From UBA2259 sp964543485 (GTDB taxonomy: Bacteria > Patescibacteriota > Dojkabacteria > SC72), in the NCBI GenBank assembly GCA_964543485.1, contig CAZIYI010000002.1, forward strand, positions 1 to 64,000: DNA of 64,000 nt, read 5' to 3'. The position numbers and the translations under genes are program-made. Of this stretch, positions 35,101-43,629 are shown in pieces (the first letter of the stretch is position 1; the number at the start of each line of letters is the position of its first letter). A model generated the notes under the pieces. The model saw only the letters and a list, made by a program, of their open reading frames with translations. It was not told the DNA's origin and did no database searches.

Positions 35101-35703
35101 TGCAGAGAAGAGTATGGAGGAAACAAATAGAAAAAAAAGATTCCCCCAACTATTCTTTACTGAATATCTATATATTGCCAAAAGTATTAAAGGCAAAAAA
35201 CCGAAATTAACAATATATGGGGCCATGTTCTGATAGAAAAGCCACATTGTCCAAAGCGTAGAGAAATATATTACCCCACTTAATAGATATCCCCAATTAA
35301 AGTATCTTTTTAATTTACTTTTTTGGATTAAAATTCTTGTTAAACAAGCAATAGATACAGATCCAATTGCCATTGAGAAAAAGTAAAACAGTTGACCAAT
35401 TAACCAACTAGGTAAGAATGTATCAAAAACAGAGTATATACCCGATCTAAACACATCTGCCTGTTCACTCTCAGATGCAAATCCCAATACTCTGTATCCT
35501 CTCCATGCTGGAGATTCTAAATATCTAGATACAGATAGAGTAGGGTTTAGCTCTGGCGAGTAGTTATCATTAGATAACAGGTATTTACCTGGTTGTATAG
35601 AAAGTATACATATTAATAGTAAGAGTAATATTAATAGTATTTCAGGAAATCTTTTTTCAAGAAATTTTACAATATTAATATATTTAACCTTAGGTAATTT
35701 CAT
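32092..35703 (-). CDS. Large polytopic membrane protein, GT-C glycosyltransferase-like
   Basis: A 1203-aa protein. The first ~480 residues contain about 12 hydrophobic segments. An N-terminal loop carries acidic residues (SNDNYSPELNP, then ASESEQADVF) as in GT-C enzymes such as arabinofuranosyltransferases and YfhO-like proteins. Residues about 480-1170 are a beta-rich extracytoplasmic region with Cys pairs (SDCSGGE, SPCVYTG, GYCIYSESKKTC, SLCLIYDKEEKCW), and a final transmembrane helix with a basic tail (QERKNGKK) closes the protein. A TATAAT box lies 9 nt before the ATG, so the mRNA is probably leaderless. Cotranscription with a GT2 gene suggests transfer of lipid-linked sugars outside the membrane. 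The activity is inferred. Confidence 0.75.
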   Translation of the reverse strand: MKLPKVKYINIVKFLEKRFPEILLILLLLLICILSIQPGKYLLSNDNYSPELNPTLSVSRYLESPAWRGYRVLGFASESEQADVFRSGIYSVFDTFLPSWLIGQLFYFFSMAIGSVSIACLTRILIQKSKLKRYFNWGYLLSGVIYFSTLWTMWLFYQNMAPYIVNFGFLPLILLAIYRYSVKNSWGNLFFLFVSSILFSATSVIATLFFIDLIFLIAFTLFINLVSKKQVKKEIKNILITLGVFLITQLFWILPFIHYTLSTSSDIIDSYTNRTITASVIDLETDFQTLITSARMYNRTLFDMDGEKYLFPMAELYQTYDFYKVIGLIPVFLSLIALIFGIFKKNYKLLFWGILGFGSLYLIKVLNPPLGEVFGWLQENIPLFKQVLRWPFSKLGQIYLICITVLSTFGAVYLIKFFAFFVGKKFPKRLYILFSFVFLCILQLVYAEYMFRGDIFADRAAVSIPQEYFELGEYLEKNDDTGRIYYAPPSNNNYFREYEWGFWGSQFISYIVPNPVMDMSLAVGSKVGEDALLDISNTVRSESKEEFLSLMQRYDVSYVLFDTSIDEKGYAFDIDEQKVKNLFSDYELIWSSGKLSLFKVPSKQEIVYTESLSKISSMDIFVRDVPKFPTLSPIDMELKNLRIEDSEIVGNFEYKGFSTYMYSNLSKEILGSIPSKLNYSNGSISVYPSYPYVENDGSVKPFRRYTGEYDYYTLGSTVFSKSTVAKGITIENSFGSNSEIYGITNTNFTSIDMLPLLIKTKGSDCSGGEVIESTFVTPQEISSGFSIKGTTESPCVYTGIPVDTGVRNILRVKLNWEGEKDNYPGYCIYSESKKTCLNTEKYLLTDTLFGNVDILLNTVIEQGERVSLILYATNAVKNTPSEIIYRSVKIEYAQLKTPLSVSSSSDIWEPRDVFLDESNLYTVHIPIVNGATGYVYNGVTTQNSAWQPNRSDFESKIFDISVKNGLYQKVADDYINQTANLFNTKPNTKYLVYWKGENISNIPSSLCLIYDKEEKCWFQDMLRDSETSSYLNILNSANKDKLLNVIYGSSSYKLTTENVLNEFVFMEYPISWSNLMYIQENQKKFSEYEMSNVFKSSQSTYYKVTREEIPRDKENILISIPQAKSSGWVAVKRNGVFLSSLDKDTRVSINGWKQGWDVSNEDFDSVSVIYYPNLLSYFGYLLILGMGTYLTIKFIQERKNGKK

Positions 35704-35858
35704 TATGTATAGATTATATCAAAAAGATATATATTTCTATCTAATAAATATACTTGACTTTATGTCCTTAAATTATTAACATAAATGTATATAAAACTGC
35801 CTATATATTGTTTATCTCTAATAGGTAAGTTGCATTTTAATATTAGCTATAAAGTAAA

Positions 35859-38354
35859 ATGGCTTTTAACCGATTTGGAGAAATCATATCAGAAGGCAAA
35901 GATGAGCAGAACTCCCTAATAATAAATGCGAAGGGAGACATCAAGAATGTTACAACTGGAGAGATTACATCTACTACACAAAATAATAATGATTCTATTC
36001 CTAGCCAAAATGATATTGATCTAAAAAAATATAACGAAACACTCTATCCAACTGAAGGATCTATTCCTGATAGAGTAGAAAATAATCAAAGCACTGATAG
36101 CTTTGTTATTGCTACCCAAAAGGATACTCCAATTCTAGAAGGGCAAGGGGATGAAAGAAAAATCAAACAAAACTATTGGGACAATCCCCAAAAGATAAAA
36201 GAAAATTTCAACAGTTTTGATGAAGCAATGAAAGATGAAGATGCAGATAGATATAGAAAGTTTCAAGATACTGGACAAAACCAGGCAGAAGAAATAAGTA
36301 TTACAGAAGATTCCAAATGGGCATCACTTCCTAAAAACTTAATAAATCAAAATGATAATTCTTCTAAAGAAAAACAGGAAAATCAAGAAGCTCTAGATTC
36401 AAATACTAGAGCTAATGAAGGATTCAAACCACTTACACCCATATCCCAAAATGCTAAAGACTTCTTTGCCAATGAAGATAAAATTGCTGACTTAGCTAAA
36501 AAAGATGCCGCTCATCAGAAAGAATTAGATTCTAACTCTAAAGCGAATGAAGGATTTAAACCACTCACGCCCATATCACAAAATGCTAAAGACTTCTTTA
36601 CCAATGAAGATAAAATTGCTGACTTAGCTAAAAAAGATGCCGCTCATCAAAGAGAATTAGATTCTAATTCCAAAGCTAATGAGAGATTTAATGGCTCATT
36701 TGATGTAAAGGCATCACAATCACTTGAAGATATTGATCTTATTTCGGGTGATTTACGAGGTAAAAACTTTCAAAATTCTCTTGCAGAGCTTATGGATGAA
36801 GAAACCGCAAAAAGATATTTAGAATTTTTAAAAAGAGATCAAGAAAAACCCTTAGTTATAACACCAGAACAAACTGAGATAGATAAAAAATTAAATGAAA
36901 TAGAAATTAAGCTTGGAGAGATTGATTCAAAGTTAGGGACAATGGATACACGTCTTAACGAAATAAACACAAATATTCAAACCCTATTACAAGGACAAGA
37001 AGCAGGGCAACTAACACAAGAACAGCTATTAGAATACATAAAACTCTTACAAGAACAAGGTCAAATACAAATCGAAATGTCCCAAAGTAATGCAGAGAAA
37101 TATAGAATAAGTATGGAAAATGCTCTTAATTTAATCTTATTAAAATTAGAAGAGGACAAACAACCAGTACCACCAGTAGTACCACCAGTAGTACCACCAA
37201 CAGTACCACCAGTAGTGCCACCAACAGTACCACCAGTAGTGCCACCAGTAGTGCCACCAACAGTACCACCAGTAGTGCCACCAACAGTACCACCAGTAGT
37301 ACCACTGCCAAGTCCAGTAACAATTGAAAGTGCAAGAATACAAGCTCTTGAAGATCAATTAAGAGAACTTAGAGGAGAAAATACACCAGAGCAAAAATCT
37401 GCTGCCCTTGGAAGAGAATTAGCAGTACTAGAAGCTAAACTCATAACCCCAGGGGGATTAACTGATGCTGAAAAGATTCGATACTTTGATATATTAAAAC
37501 AGAAAGAGGCGATTGATAAACCACTTGAGATTGCTACCCAAGAAAGTGAGAAAAAGAGAAAAAATAAAGAAAAATGGATTAAGATTGTAGCCGGAGTCGC
37601 TGGCGCAGGTGTAGCATTGGCAACACCAGCCGTTGGATTAGCAGCAGTGATTGGAATAACACTTGGAGGAAGGATAATAGGTAAGAGTCTCTTATCACAA
37701 GGAGAAAAACTCAGATCAAAATCAAACTCAATAAAATATGAAGCTAGAACTGGAAAAACTATATCCGAATTAATTGAGATGGATAAAAAACAGAAACGAA
37801 ATCAATGGTGGGCAAACAGATTAGGTGAAGCAGGTTCTGTACTAGTTGGAGGTGCAACAGGATATGCTATCGGTACACTTTTCGAAGGACTTGTTGGTAA
37901 GGATTTTTACATTGGAATGAATAATCAAATTACACCAGAAGTTCCAGTAGTATCTGATGGACAAACTCAGACAGTTACAGAGACTCCACAACCAGAAGTT
38001 AGTGAAGTTTCAACTCAACAAGCATCAGCAACATCACAGCCCGAAGTATCATCAAATATTACAGAACCCATAATTGAAAATTGGGCAAGCGGAGATACCT
38101 TTAATGTATCTGATTTGGGTTGGGATTATAAGGATCTTGGATATATAGGACCTAGAGTTCATCTTACAAATTTAGGTGGGGCAGAAGGCGAATTACAAGG
38201 GGAGTTCTTTAGAGCACTTTCAAATTTAGTTCCTAAGGAACAGTTGATGGGCCAAGCAAATGGAAATGTTGTTAATCAATTTCTCAGAGCTGCATATAAT
38301 GGTATGAATCCTACCGAAGCTGCTACCAAAGCTGCAGAGGCATTAATACGATAG
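35859..38354 (+). CDS. Large repeat-containing, Pro-rich, coiled-coil protein
   Basis: An 831-aa acidic, Asn/Gln/Ser-rich protein. Residues about 186-273 hold two 44-aa near-identical repeats (NEGFKPLTPISQNAKDFF... unit) plus the start of a third. Residues about 345-420 form a coiled coil (KLNEIEIKLGEIDSKLGTMD). Residues about 437-484 are a VPP(V/T) tetrapeptide repeat. A Gly/Ala-rich hydrophobic segment pair follows near 572-605 and 660-680. The C-terminus is a soluble domain. No signal peptide is present. The architecture suggests a cytoplasmic or membrane-associated scaffold. No family is recognised. TTGACT-N17-TAACAT at 35754-35782 is a possible promoter. Confidence 0.8.
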   Translation: MAFNRFGEIISEGKDEQNSLIINAKGDIKNVTTGEITSTTQNNNDSIPSQNDIDLKKYNETLYPTEGSIPDRVENNQSTDSFVIATQKDTPILEGQGDERKIKQNYWDNPQKIKENFNSFDEAMKDEDADRYRKFQDTGQNQAEEISITEDSKWASLPKNLINQNDNSSKEKQENQEALDSNTRANEGFKPLTPISQNAKDFFANEDKIADLAKKDAAHQKELDSNSKANEGFKPLTPISQNAKDFFTNEDKIADLAKKDAAHQRELDSNSKANERFNGSFDVKASQSLEDIDLISGDLRGKNFQNSLAELMDEETAKRYLEFLKRDQEKPLVITPEQTEIDKKLNEIEIKLGEIDSKLGTMDTRLNEINTNIQTLLQGQEAGQLTQEQLLEYIKLLQEQGQIQIEMSQSNAEKYRISMENALNLILLKLEEDKQPVPPVVPPVVPPTVPPVVPPTVPPVVPPVVPPTVPPVVPPTVPPVVPLPSPVTIESARIQALEDQLRELRGENTPEQKSAALGRELAVLEAKLITPGGLTDAEKIRYFDILKQKEAIDKPLEIATQESEKKRKNKEKWIKIVAGVAGAGVALATPAVGLAAVIGITLGGRIIGKSLLSQGEKLRSKSNSIKYEARTGKTISELIEMDKKQKRNQWWANRLGEAGSVLVGGATGYAIGTLFEGLVGKDFYIGMNNQITPEVPVVSDGQTQTVTETPQPEVSEVSTQQASATSQPEVSSNITEPIIENWASGDTFNVSDLGWDYKDLGYIGPRVHLTNLGGAEGELQGEFFRALSNLVPKEQLMGQANGNVVNQFLRAAYNGMNPTEAATKAAEALIR
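36414..36677 (+). repeat. Two 132-nt tandem repeats within the 831-aa gene
   Basis: Units start at 36414 and 36546, and a third begins at 36678 but diverges after about 20 nt. Each encodes 44 residues. The copies differ mostly at synonymous positions, so the protein repeat has been under selection. Confidence 0.85.
37167..37305 (+). repeat. 12-nt minisatellite encoding VPP(V/T)
   Basis: About eleven to twelve 12-nt units of the form GT(A/G)CCACCA(G/A)(T/C)A in tandem encode an extended Pro-rich linker. The number of units is likely to vary between strains. Confidence 0.88.
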
Positions 38355-38380
38355 TTTGTTTAAAATAAAAATATATAATA

Positions 38381-38794
38381 ATGAAAGATGAAATTATTCA
38401 AAAGATAAAAGAACTTGGAGTACCAGAACAAGAAGTAGAAAATCTCTACAATCTGCTATCAGAACAGATACTAGACCTTCTTTTTGAGGATTTAAGCGAA
38501 CAGTTAAGTGATGATGAATTAGGAGTAATTGAAAATAGAATTAAAGAAGCAAAATCCCCTGAACATTTCGAAACAATTATTAAAGAACTCGCATTTACAA
38601 CTTATGGTGATAACGCCCCAACAGAAATTAACAATATGTATCTTGATTTAATTGATACCTTTAAAAAGAACGTAGAAGAAACAAAATCACTAATACAAAG
38701 AGCTAACTCCGGAGACCCAGAAGCTCAACAGGTTTTAGAAAAAGCAAAAGAAACTGATTTATACAAAGAAATTACAACGCAATCAGAAGAATAG
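38381..38794 (+). CDS. Small acidic helical protein, unknown
   Basis: A 137-aa acidic protein, mainly helical (IIQKIKELGVPEQEVENLYNLL at the start), without signal or membrane segment. It starts 26 nt after the 831-aa repeat protein and is probably cotranscribed. The leader is AT-rich (TTTAAAATAAAAATATATAATA). It is convergent with the recombinase gene, 4 nt from its stop. No family recognised. Confidence 0.75.
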   Translation: MKDEIIQKIKELGVPEQEVENLYNLLSEQILDLLFEDLSEQLSDDELGVIENRIKEAKSPEHFETIIKELAFTTYGDNAPTEINNMYLDLIDTFKKNVEETKSLIQRANSGDPEAQQVLEKAKETDLYKEITTQSEE

Positions 38795-38798
38795 AACT

Positions 38799-40217
38799 CT
38801 ACTTCAACGGATGATTCTTTTTAACAGTTTCTTCTGCAAACTTTTCACTTGCATGTACATATTTAGTAGTTGTATTCAAACTCTCATGACCCAAAAGAAT
38901 CTGTAAAGCAACAGCACTAGCACCATCCTCCGCCATATATGTAGCAAACCCATGCCTTAAACTATGTGCTGATGTAGGTATCTGTATACCTAATCTCTTT
39001 CTGTAATCTGCTATTTTTTCTTGGAAATAGTTAGTAGATAACCTGCAATTAGGTTTTTTACTTCTAATACCTACAAAAGGAACGAATAGGGCAGGGGAGT
39101 TAAATTTCTCTAAAAATTTATTCTTCCTATACTCCTCAATCAATCTAATATATTTCCTATTCTCAGAATCAAAAACTTCTAAATTTAATCCTTCAGAATT
39201 CATATCTCCCGGCAATGTTTCACGGTGTTTCATGTTTCTATCCTTAACTCCAATATCTATAAACAACTTATCTACATTTCCCGGTTGTTCCTCTTTCTCC
39301 CTATCTGAAAAAGCATACTCCAATCTTAACTTCAAATATTTATTTAACCATCCCAAAGCTCTGTTTGTCATATATACAGCTCTCTCTTTTTTACCCTTTC
39401 CCATTACATATATTTTACCCTCAACATTTAACTGTTCTATATTCATATTTATCAACTCTGATATCCTCATACCTGTTGCAAAAAGCATCTCTAACATGCA
39501 CCTGTTTCTTAGCGCTACACGCTCATCTTTCTCAAACTCCATAGGTGCTTCTATCAATCTCGTAAGATCTTCTAAAGAAGCAACCTTTTTAACTTTCTTT
39601 TCACCTCTTACCATCTGAATACCATCAGGAGGAATTGGAATATCAAAATCAAAATCTATTCTAAACTTTAAATACGATCTAATTGCAGATAGCATTCTAT
39701 TAATACTTCTAACATCTAAACCATTTTTACTCCTAGCTCTGGAATTTAATGGCCTTTCTAAAATACCCAACGAACCGTATACCTTACCGTAGACTTTTGT
39801 AAGAAAGTCCTCCTCATATACCTGTGGAGAACCCTCTGTACTAGTTTCATCATTTTCATCTTCATCCACAGGTCTATTCATACCACTTAAATTTTTTGTA
39901 GGGCTTGCTGGGCCTCTAAGCGCTTTGACATCTGTTTGTATTGTCTTAAAGCCCTTTTCCACACATTTCTCCCTTATTCTATCCAAATCTTTCAAATGAT
40001 TACCACTCCCTAGGTACCCTTTATAGTTTAAAACATCTATCTTGGTTAACTTATCAAACTTTATATTATTAAAATGTAAATACACACTAAATATGGAGAG
40101 ATCCCTGGCGTAACTAATAATAGTTTGAAAGCTATACGCATTATTTTGTAAATTCAAAAAATACATATCCTGATCAGGAAGTTTAGGGATATCATTTAAT
40201 AGGAATGTTTTTTTCAT
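38799..40217 (-). CDS. XerC/XerD-like tyrosine recombinase with insertions
   Basis: A 472-aa tyrosine recombinase. An N-terminal SAM-like core-binding domain (about 1-75 and 170-215) is followed by the catalytic domain. That domain has Arg in ATGMRISEL, Lys in GKGKKERAVY, HSLRHGFAT (His-x-x-Arg), the LLGHESLNTTT His and the catalytic Tyr in TTKYVHAS. It is about 170 residues longer than normal Xer proteins. One acidic insertion (DEDENDETSTEGSP area) splits the N-terminal domain, and another (about 310-385) lies inside the catalytic domain. It could resolve chromosome dimers or serve a mobile element. No second Xer gene is in the window. Confidence 0.88.
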   Translation of the reverse strand: MKKTFLLNDIPKLPDQDMYFLNLQNNAYSFQTIISYARDLSIFSVYLHFNNIKFDKLTKIDVLNYKGYLGSGNHLKDLDRIREKCVEKGFKTIQTDVKALRGPASPTKNLSGMNRPVDEDENDETSTEGSPQVYEEDFLTKVYGKVYGSLGILERPLNSRARSKNGLDVRSINRMLSAIRSYLKFRIDFDFDIPIPPDGIQMVRGEKKVKKVASLEDLTRLIEAPMEFEKDERVALRNRCMLEMLFATGMRISELINMNIEQLNVEGKIYVMGKGKKERAVYMTNRALGWLNKYLKLRLEYAFSDREKEEQPGNVDKLFIDIGVKDRNMKHRETLPGDMNSEGLNLEVFDSENRKYIRLIEEYRKNKFLEKFNSPALFVPFVGIRSKKPNCRLSTNYFQEKIADYRKRLGIQIPTSAHSLRHGFATYMAEDGASAVALQILLGHESLNTTTKYVHASEKFAEETVKKNHPLK

Positions 40218-40675
40218 ATGTATATATTAACTTTTTAAAAAATAAAATCAAAGTAGGGGACTTTTTTTGTTTTTCCCATAGATAAAAGAAATATAGGGGA
40301 TATGTAAAAATTAAATGGGAAATACAGAGGGAAAAGATATTTTTATTTTTATATATTTTTCTCATTAAGTATTTAATATAAAACTCTTGGTTTAAGTACT
40401 CCCTTAGGTCGTACAGATATACGACCGCATATAAGGATGATTATACTCGGTTATATGATATAAGAAATCATAACATAATGCAACATAGGGGATAGCACTC
40501 TCCCATCAGAGACATAGTTGGGATTACTTCTGTATAGATTCTCTACTATTTAAATATTTATTCCCATTATAATGAAATATATTAGCACTTGGTTATCCAC
40601 ATTGATATTACTATGGGACCTGTGAAACTATGGGCTGTTACTTGCTATGAGCCCTACTCCCCTACTTTGATATTT
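40218..40675. other. 458-bp non-coding region beside the recombinase gene
   Basis: I find no gene here. It contains a perfect 7-bp hairpin GGTCGTA-CAGATA-TACGACC (40407-40426 area), a perfect DnaA-box sequence TTATCCACA (40593-40601), the direct repeat ACTATGGG twice about 16 nt apart (from about 40611), and a GGGCT/AGCCC stem near 40632-40653. Runs of A and T are common near the recombinase start. It could hold a recombination site, a regulatory RNA or a replication-related element. The sequence alone does not decide. Confidence 0.5.
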
Positions 40676-41503
40676 CTATACTAAAATATTCAAAAAGAAA
40701 TTTAGAAAAATAACAATAATTAAAGCAATAATATAAAGAATAAACTCTATACTAAACCTCTGTTTAATCACCTTCATATTAGCCACCCCTATACCAACAA
40801 AGTACCCTATCGTTGGACCAAGTGCAGAAACCTCATGTAATATCCCAGATAAAAATGTTCCTAAGAACATAAAAAAAACAATTAGGGAAACTAATACAGT
40901 TTTACGAGAAAGTAAAATTCCCTCAAAACCAAGATTTCTAAGATGAATATATGAAAAGAAAATAATAATGAAAAGCTCGAAAGGAAGAAGAATATACGGG
41001 GCTAATTGTAATGATAGTAAGCTAAAGGTAATAAAGAAAATCGATAGTGTCGATATTATATACGAAGTCGTTCTACCAACATTCACCAAGGGTATATTTT
41101 TGTATAGATTAACATTAAAAACATTAGCCATTAAATATGATATGTAGGTACTAAAGAACAAAAGTGCCACAAGAATTAAAAGCAGTATACCCTCATAAAT
41201 ACGACTAAACTTCTCTACAAAGAATAATTGAATAAATAGATACTCTGACATAACAAAAAGAGAGCTATGTAGGAGAAAAAACAAAGATTTAACTTTAACT
41301 TGGAAATTAAATGCCCAGACTAAACCAGTAAAAGAGATTAACAAATAAATAAGAGCAGTTATAATGATCTTTCCTACAGTTGGGTCATTATTTTTAATTA
41401 GTGTTTGAACAAAGACAGAAAGAGCAATTAACAATGCTAATGAAATTAACTTACCCCTCTTTACAGAATCTTCTGTTTTAATTGAAATATTTTCTACCCC
41501 CAT
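40676..41503 (-). CDS. Polytopic membrane protein, unknown
   Basis: A 275-aa protein with about eight hydrophobic segments joined by short loops and no conserved catalytic motif. The N-terminus is soluble and charged (IKTEDSVKRGK) for about 20 residues. It overlaps the ruvB stop by 10 nt, so it is the last gene of the yebC-ruvC-ruvA-ruvB transcription unit; a functional tie to recombination is not implied. I recognise no family. Confidence 0.75.
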   Translation of the reverse strand: MGVENISIKTEDSVKRGKLISLALLIALSVFVQTLIKNNDPTVGKIIITALIYLLISFTGLVWAFNFQVKVKSLFFLLHSSLFVMSEYLFIQLFFVEKFSRIYEGILLLILVALLFFSTYISYLMANVFNVNLYKNIPLVNVGRTTSYIISTLSIFFITFSLLSLQLAPYILLPFELFIIIFFSYIHLRNLGFEGILLSRKTVLVSLIVFFMFLGTFLSGILHEVSALGPTIGYFVGIGVANMKVIKQRFSIEFILYIIALIIVIFLNFFLNILV

Positions 41504-42528
41504 ATACTTTGAACATATTTTATACCATTTGGAGTTAAAACTCTTCCCCTAGAAGTCCTCTTTATCAAACCACACTTCATAAGATATGGCTCGTGTACAT
41601 CAAGTATAGTAGAAATCTCCTCAGAGACACTAGCTGCTAATGTAGAAACACCAACAGGCCCACCATCAAAATTAAAGAATATAACCCTAAGTATTTCCCT
41701 ATCAATACTCTCTAACCCCAAATCATCTATACCTAATAACTTCATAGTACTATTTACAGTATCGCTATTAACACTTTTCTGATTACTACTCTCTGCAAAG
41801 TCCCTAACCCTTCTTAAGAGACGTAGTCCGATTCTTGCTGTACCCCTAGATGCAAGAGAAAGCAATTTTAGAGCATCCTCATTTACATCAATAGACCATA
41901 GGGAAGAAGCTCGTTTTAATATCTCTATCATATCTTCATCATCAAAAAAATCTAATCTCTGAATTAGCCCAAACCTATCTCTCATTGGAGAACTTATCTT
42001 CCCTATCTGCGTAGTAGCCCCTATTAAGGTAAATGGTTCTAAATTAAGTCGAATTGTTTTTGCAGAAGGACCCTTACCCATAACAATATCCAACGCCCTA
42101 TCTTCCATAGCAGGATACAATATCTCTTCTACTACTCTAGATAATCTATGTATCTCATCTATAAATAGGACATCATTTTCTTTAAGGTTTGTCAGTATAG
42201 CGGCTAAATCACCCTGTCTTTCAATAGCAGGACCAGATGTAATTCTAATTGATGAACCAATCTCATTTGCAATAGCAAATGCAAATGTTGTTTTACCAAG
42301 CCCTGGGGGACCGTAGAAAAGTATATGATCAATAACCTCTCCCCTCCCCTTCGCAGAATCAATCATCATCTTAACGGTTTTCTTCTCCTGTTTTCTTCCT
42401 ATCATCTCATCTAATTTAGAAGGCCGAATCTTTTGAACCTGCTCCTCTAATTCAACATTATTTTTAACCACTATACTGCTGTTTTTTAGTGCGTTTCTCT
42501 CTTCGGTTTTTTTACTTGATTTAATCAT
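41494..42528 (-). CDS. ruvB: Holliday junction branch-migration helicase RuvB
   Basis: A 344-aa AAA+ motor. Visible motifs are the entry IRPSKLDEMIGR, Walker A GPPGLGKT (73-80), Walker B LFIDEIHRLSRVVEEILYPAMED, sensor 1 FTLIGATTQIG, the arginine-finger region SPMRDRFG, and the C-terminal winged helix (GLIKRTSRGRVLTPNG). Length is normal, with a ~20-residue N-terminal extension. It works with RuvA and RuvC, encoded immediately upstream. Confidence 0.97.
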   Translation of the reverse strand: MIKSSKKTEERNALKNSSIVVKNNVELEEQVQKIRPSKLDEMIGRKQEKKTVKMMIDSAKGRGEVIDHILFYGPPGLGKTTFAFAIANEIGSSIRITSGPAIERQGDLAAILTNLKENDVLFIDEIHRLSRVVEEILYPAMEDRALDIVMGKGPSAKTIRLNLEPFTLIGATTQIGKISSPMRDRFGLIQRLDFFDDEDMIEILKRASSLWSIDVNEDALKLLSLASRGTARIGLRLLRRVRDFAESSNQKSVNSDTVNSTMKLLGIDDLGLESIDREILRVIFFNFDGGPVGVSTLAASVSEEISTILDVHEPYLMKCGLIKRTSRGRVLTPNGIKYVQSIWG

Positions 42529-42530
42529 AT

Positions 42531-43115
42531 TTACTGTTGTAAAACTTTTTTAATTAGAGCTTCTATATCAATATCCTCTTTCTTTAAAATATCTGCCCCC
42601 CTTCTCACTCCGTCTTCTAATTCTTTACCCTTAAACGCAAGCACTTTTAATGCATTTTTTAATTCCACCAACCTCTCATCTTCCTTACCCTGTGCATCCT
42701 CTTTGTCAAAATCTATTCTTCCTCTTAACTCCAAAATTACCTTTTGAGCACCCTTTAAACCCAAACCAGATACCTTACTAAGAAGTTTAGAGTCACCATC
42801 CAAAATTAACTGTCTTACACGCTCCATACTATACGTAGAAAGAATAGAGAGTGCAGATTTAGGTCCAATACCTGATACTGTAAGTAGTAACTCAAAGAAG
42901 TCCCTCTCTTCCTCTTTAACAAAACCGTAAAGTGTTTGGCTCTCTTCCCTTACCTGAAAGCTTGTAAAAAAATCTATATTATCTCCTACATTCTTAAATT
43001 CAAAAAGAGATGAAACATATACCCTGTAGGCAATACCACAAGAGAGCAATATGTCAGTATAGCTACTTTTACCAAGATAATTCTTCATCACTTTTCCAGA
43101 AATATATGAAATCAT
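42531..43115 (-). CDS. ruvA: Holliday junction binding protein RuvA
   Basis: A 194-aa protein with the N-terminal OB fold (MISYISGKV...), the HhH motif region LLTVSGIGPKSALSIL and the second GLGLKGAQKVILELRGR. An acidic linker joins it to the C-terminal RuvB-binding helices (domain III, about 140-190). Length is normal. It ends 2 nt before ruvB. Confidence 0.95.
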   Translation of the reverse strand: MISYISGKVMKNYLGKSSYTDILLSCGIAYRVYVSSLFEFKNVGDNIDFFTSFQVREESQTLYGFVKEEERDFFELLLTVSGIGPKSALSILSTYSMERVRQLILDGDSKLLSKVSGLGLKGAQKVILELRGRIDFDKEDAQGKEDERLVELKNALKVLAFKGKELEDGVRRGADILKKEDIDIEALIKKVLQQ

Positions 43116-43124
43116 TTTTTAATT

Positions 43125-43613
43125 TTATTTTAATTTATCATTTTCTAATCTGTCATAACATGCAACAGATATAGCCAAAGCATCTGCAACATCATCTGGT
43201 TTAGGAATCTCAGTTAATCCAAATAGCATTTTAACATTTTCCTGTACCTGTAATTTAGATGCTTTCCCATACCCAGATATACTACTTTTTACCTGTAGAG
43301 GGGTAATTTCACAAACAGGTATATTACTATCCTCTAAAGAAAGAAGTATAACCCCTCTGGCCTCTCCCACTACAATTGCTGTTTTAGCGTTGTTGTAAAA
43401 AAGAAGGGTTTCCAAACCACTATATACCGGTTTGAATTCTTTAATAATATTATTCATGTCTTTGTAAAGTTCTAACAGTCTCTCACCAACAGTTCTCTCC
43501 TTTGAAGTAATTATTGCTCCGTAATCAATGGGAGAAGCTTTCCCATTATTATCGAAATCAACAATAGACCAGCCAGTTATAGCTATACCCGGATCTATCC
43601 CTAATATTCTCAT
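43125..43613 (-). CDS. ruvC: Crossover junction endonuclease RuvC
   Basis: A 162-aa RNase H-fold resolvase. The catalytic acidic residues are all visible: D7 (GIDPG), E68 (SGLETLLF), D141 and D144 (KPDDVADALAIS). Length is typical. It lies 9 nt upstream of ruvA and 16 nt downstream of yebC in one operon. It cuts Holliday junctions located by RuvAB. Confidence 0.97.
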   Translation of the reverse strand: MRILGIDPGIAITGWSIVDFDNNGKASPIDYGAIITSKERTVGERLLELYKDMNNIIKEFKPVYSGLETLLFYNNAKTAIVVGEARGVILLSLEDSNIPVCEITPLQVKSSISGYGKASKLQVQENVKMLFGLTEIPKPDDVADALAISVACYDRLENDKLK

Positions 43614-43629
43614 ATCAATTTCGGTTAAA

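Noticed and set aside
36414..36677. CRISPR array
   Set aside because: The repeats are long coding tandem units without spacers, and no cas gene is in the window.
37126..37358. Minus-strand frames rich in Val/Leu or Trp/Tyr
   Set aside because: They are the antisense readings of the 12-nt VPP minisatellite.
40593..40601. Chromosomal origin at the recombinase intergenic region
   Set aside because: Only one perfect DnaA box is visible. There is no box cluster, and dnaA and dnaN are absent.
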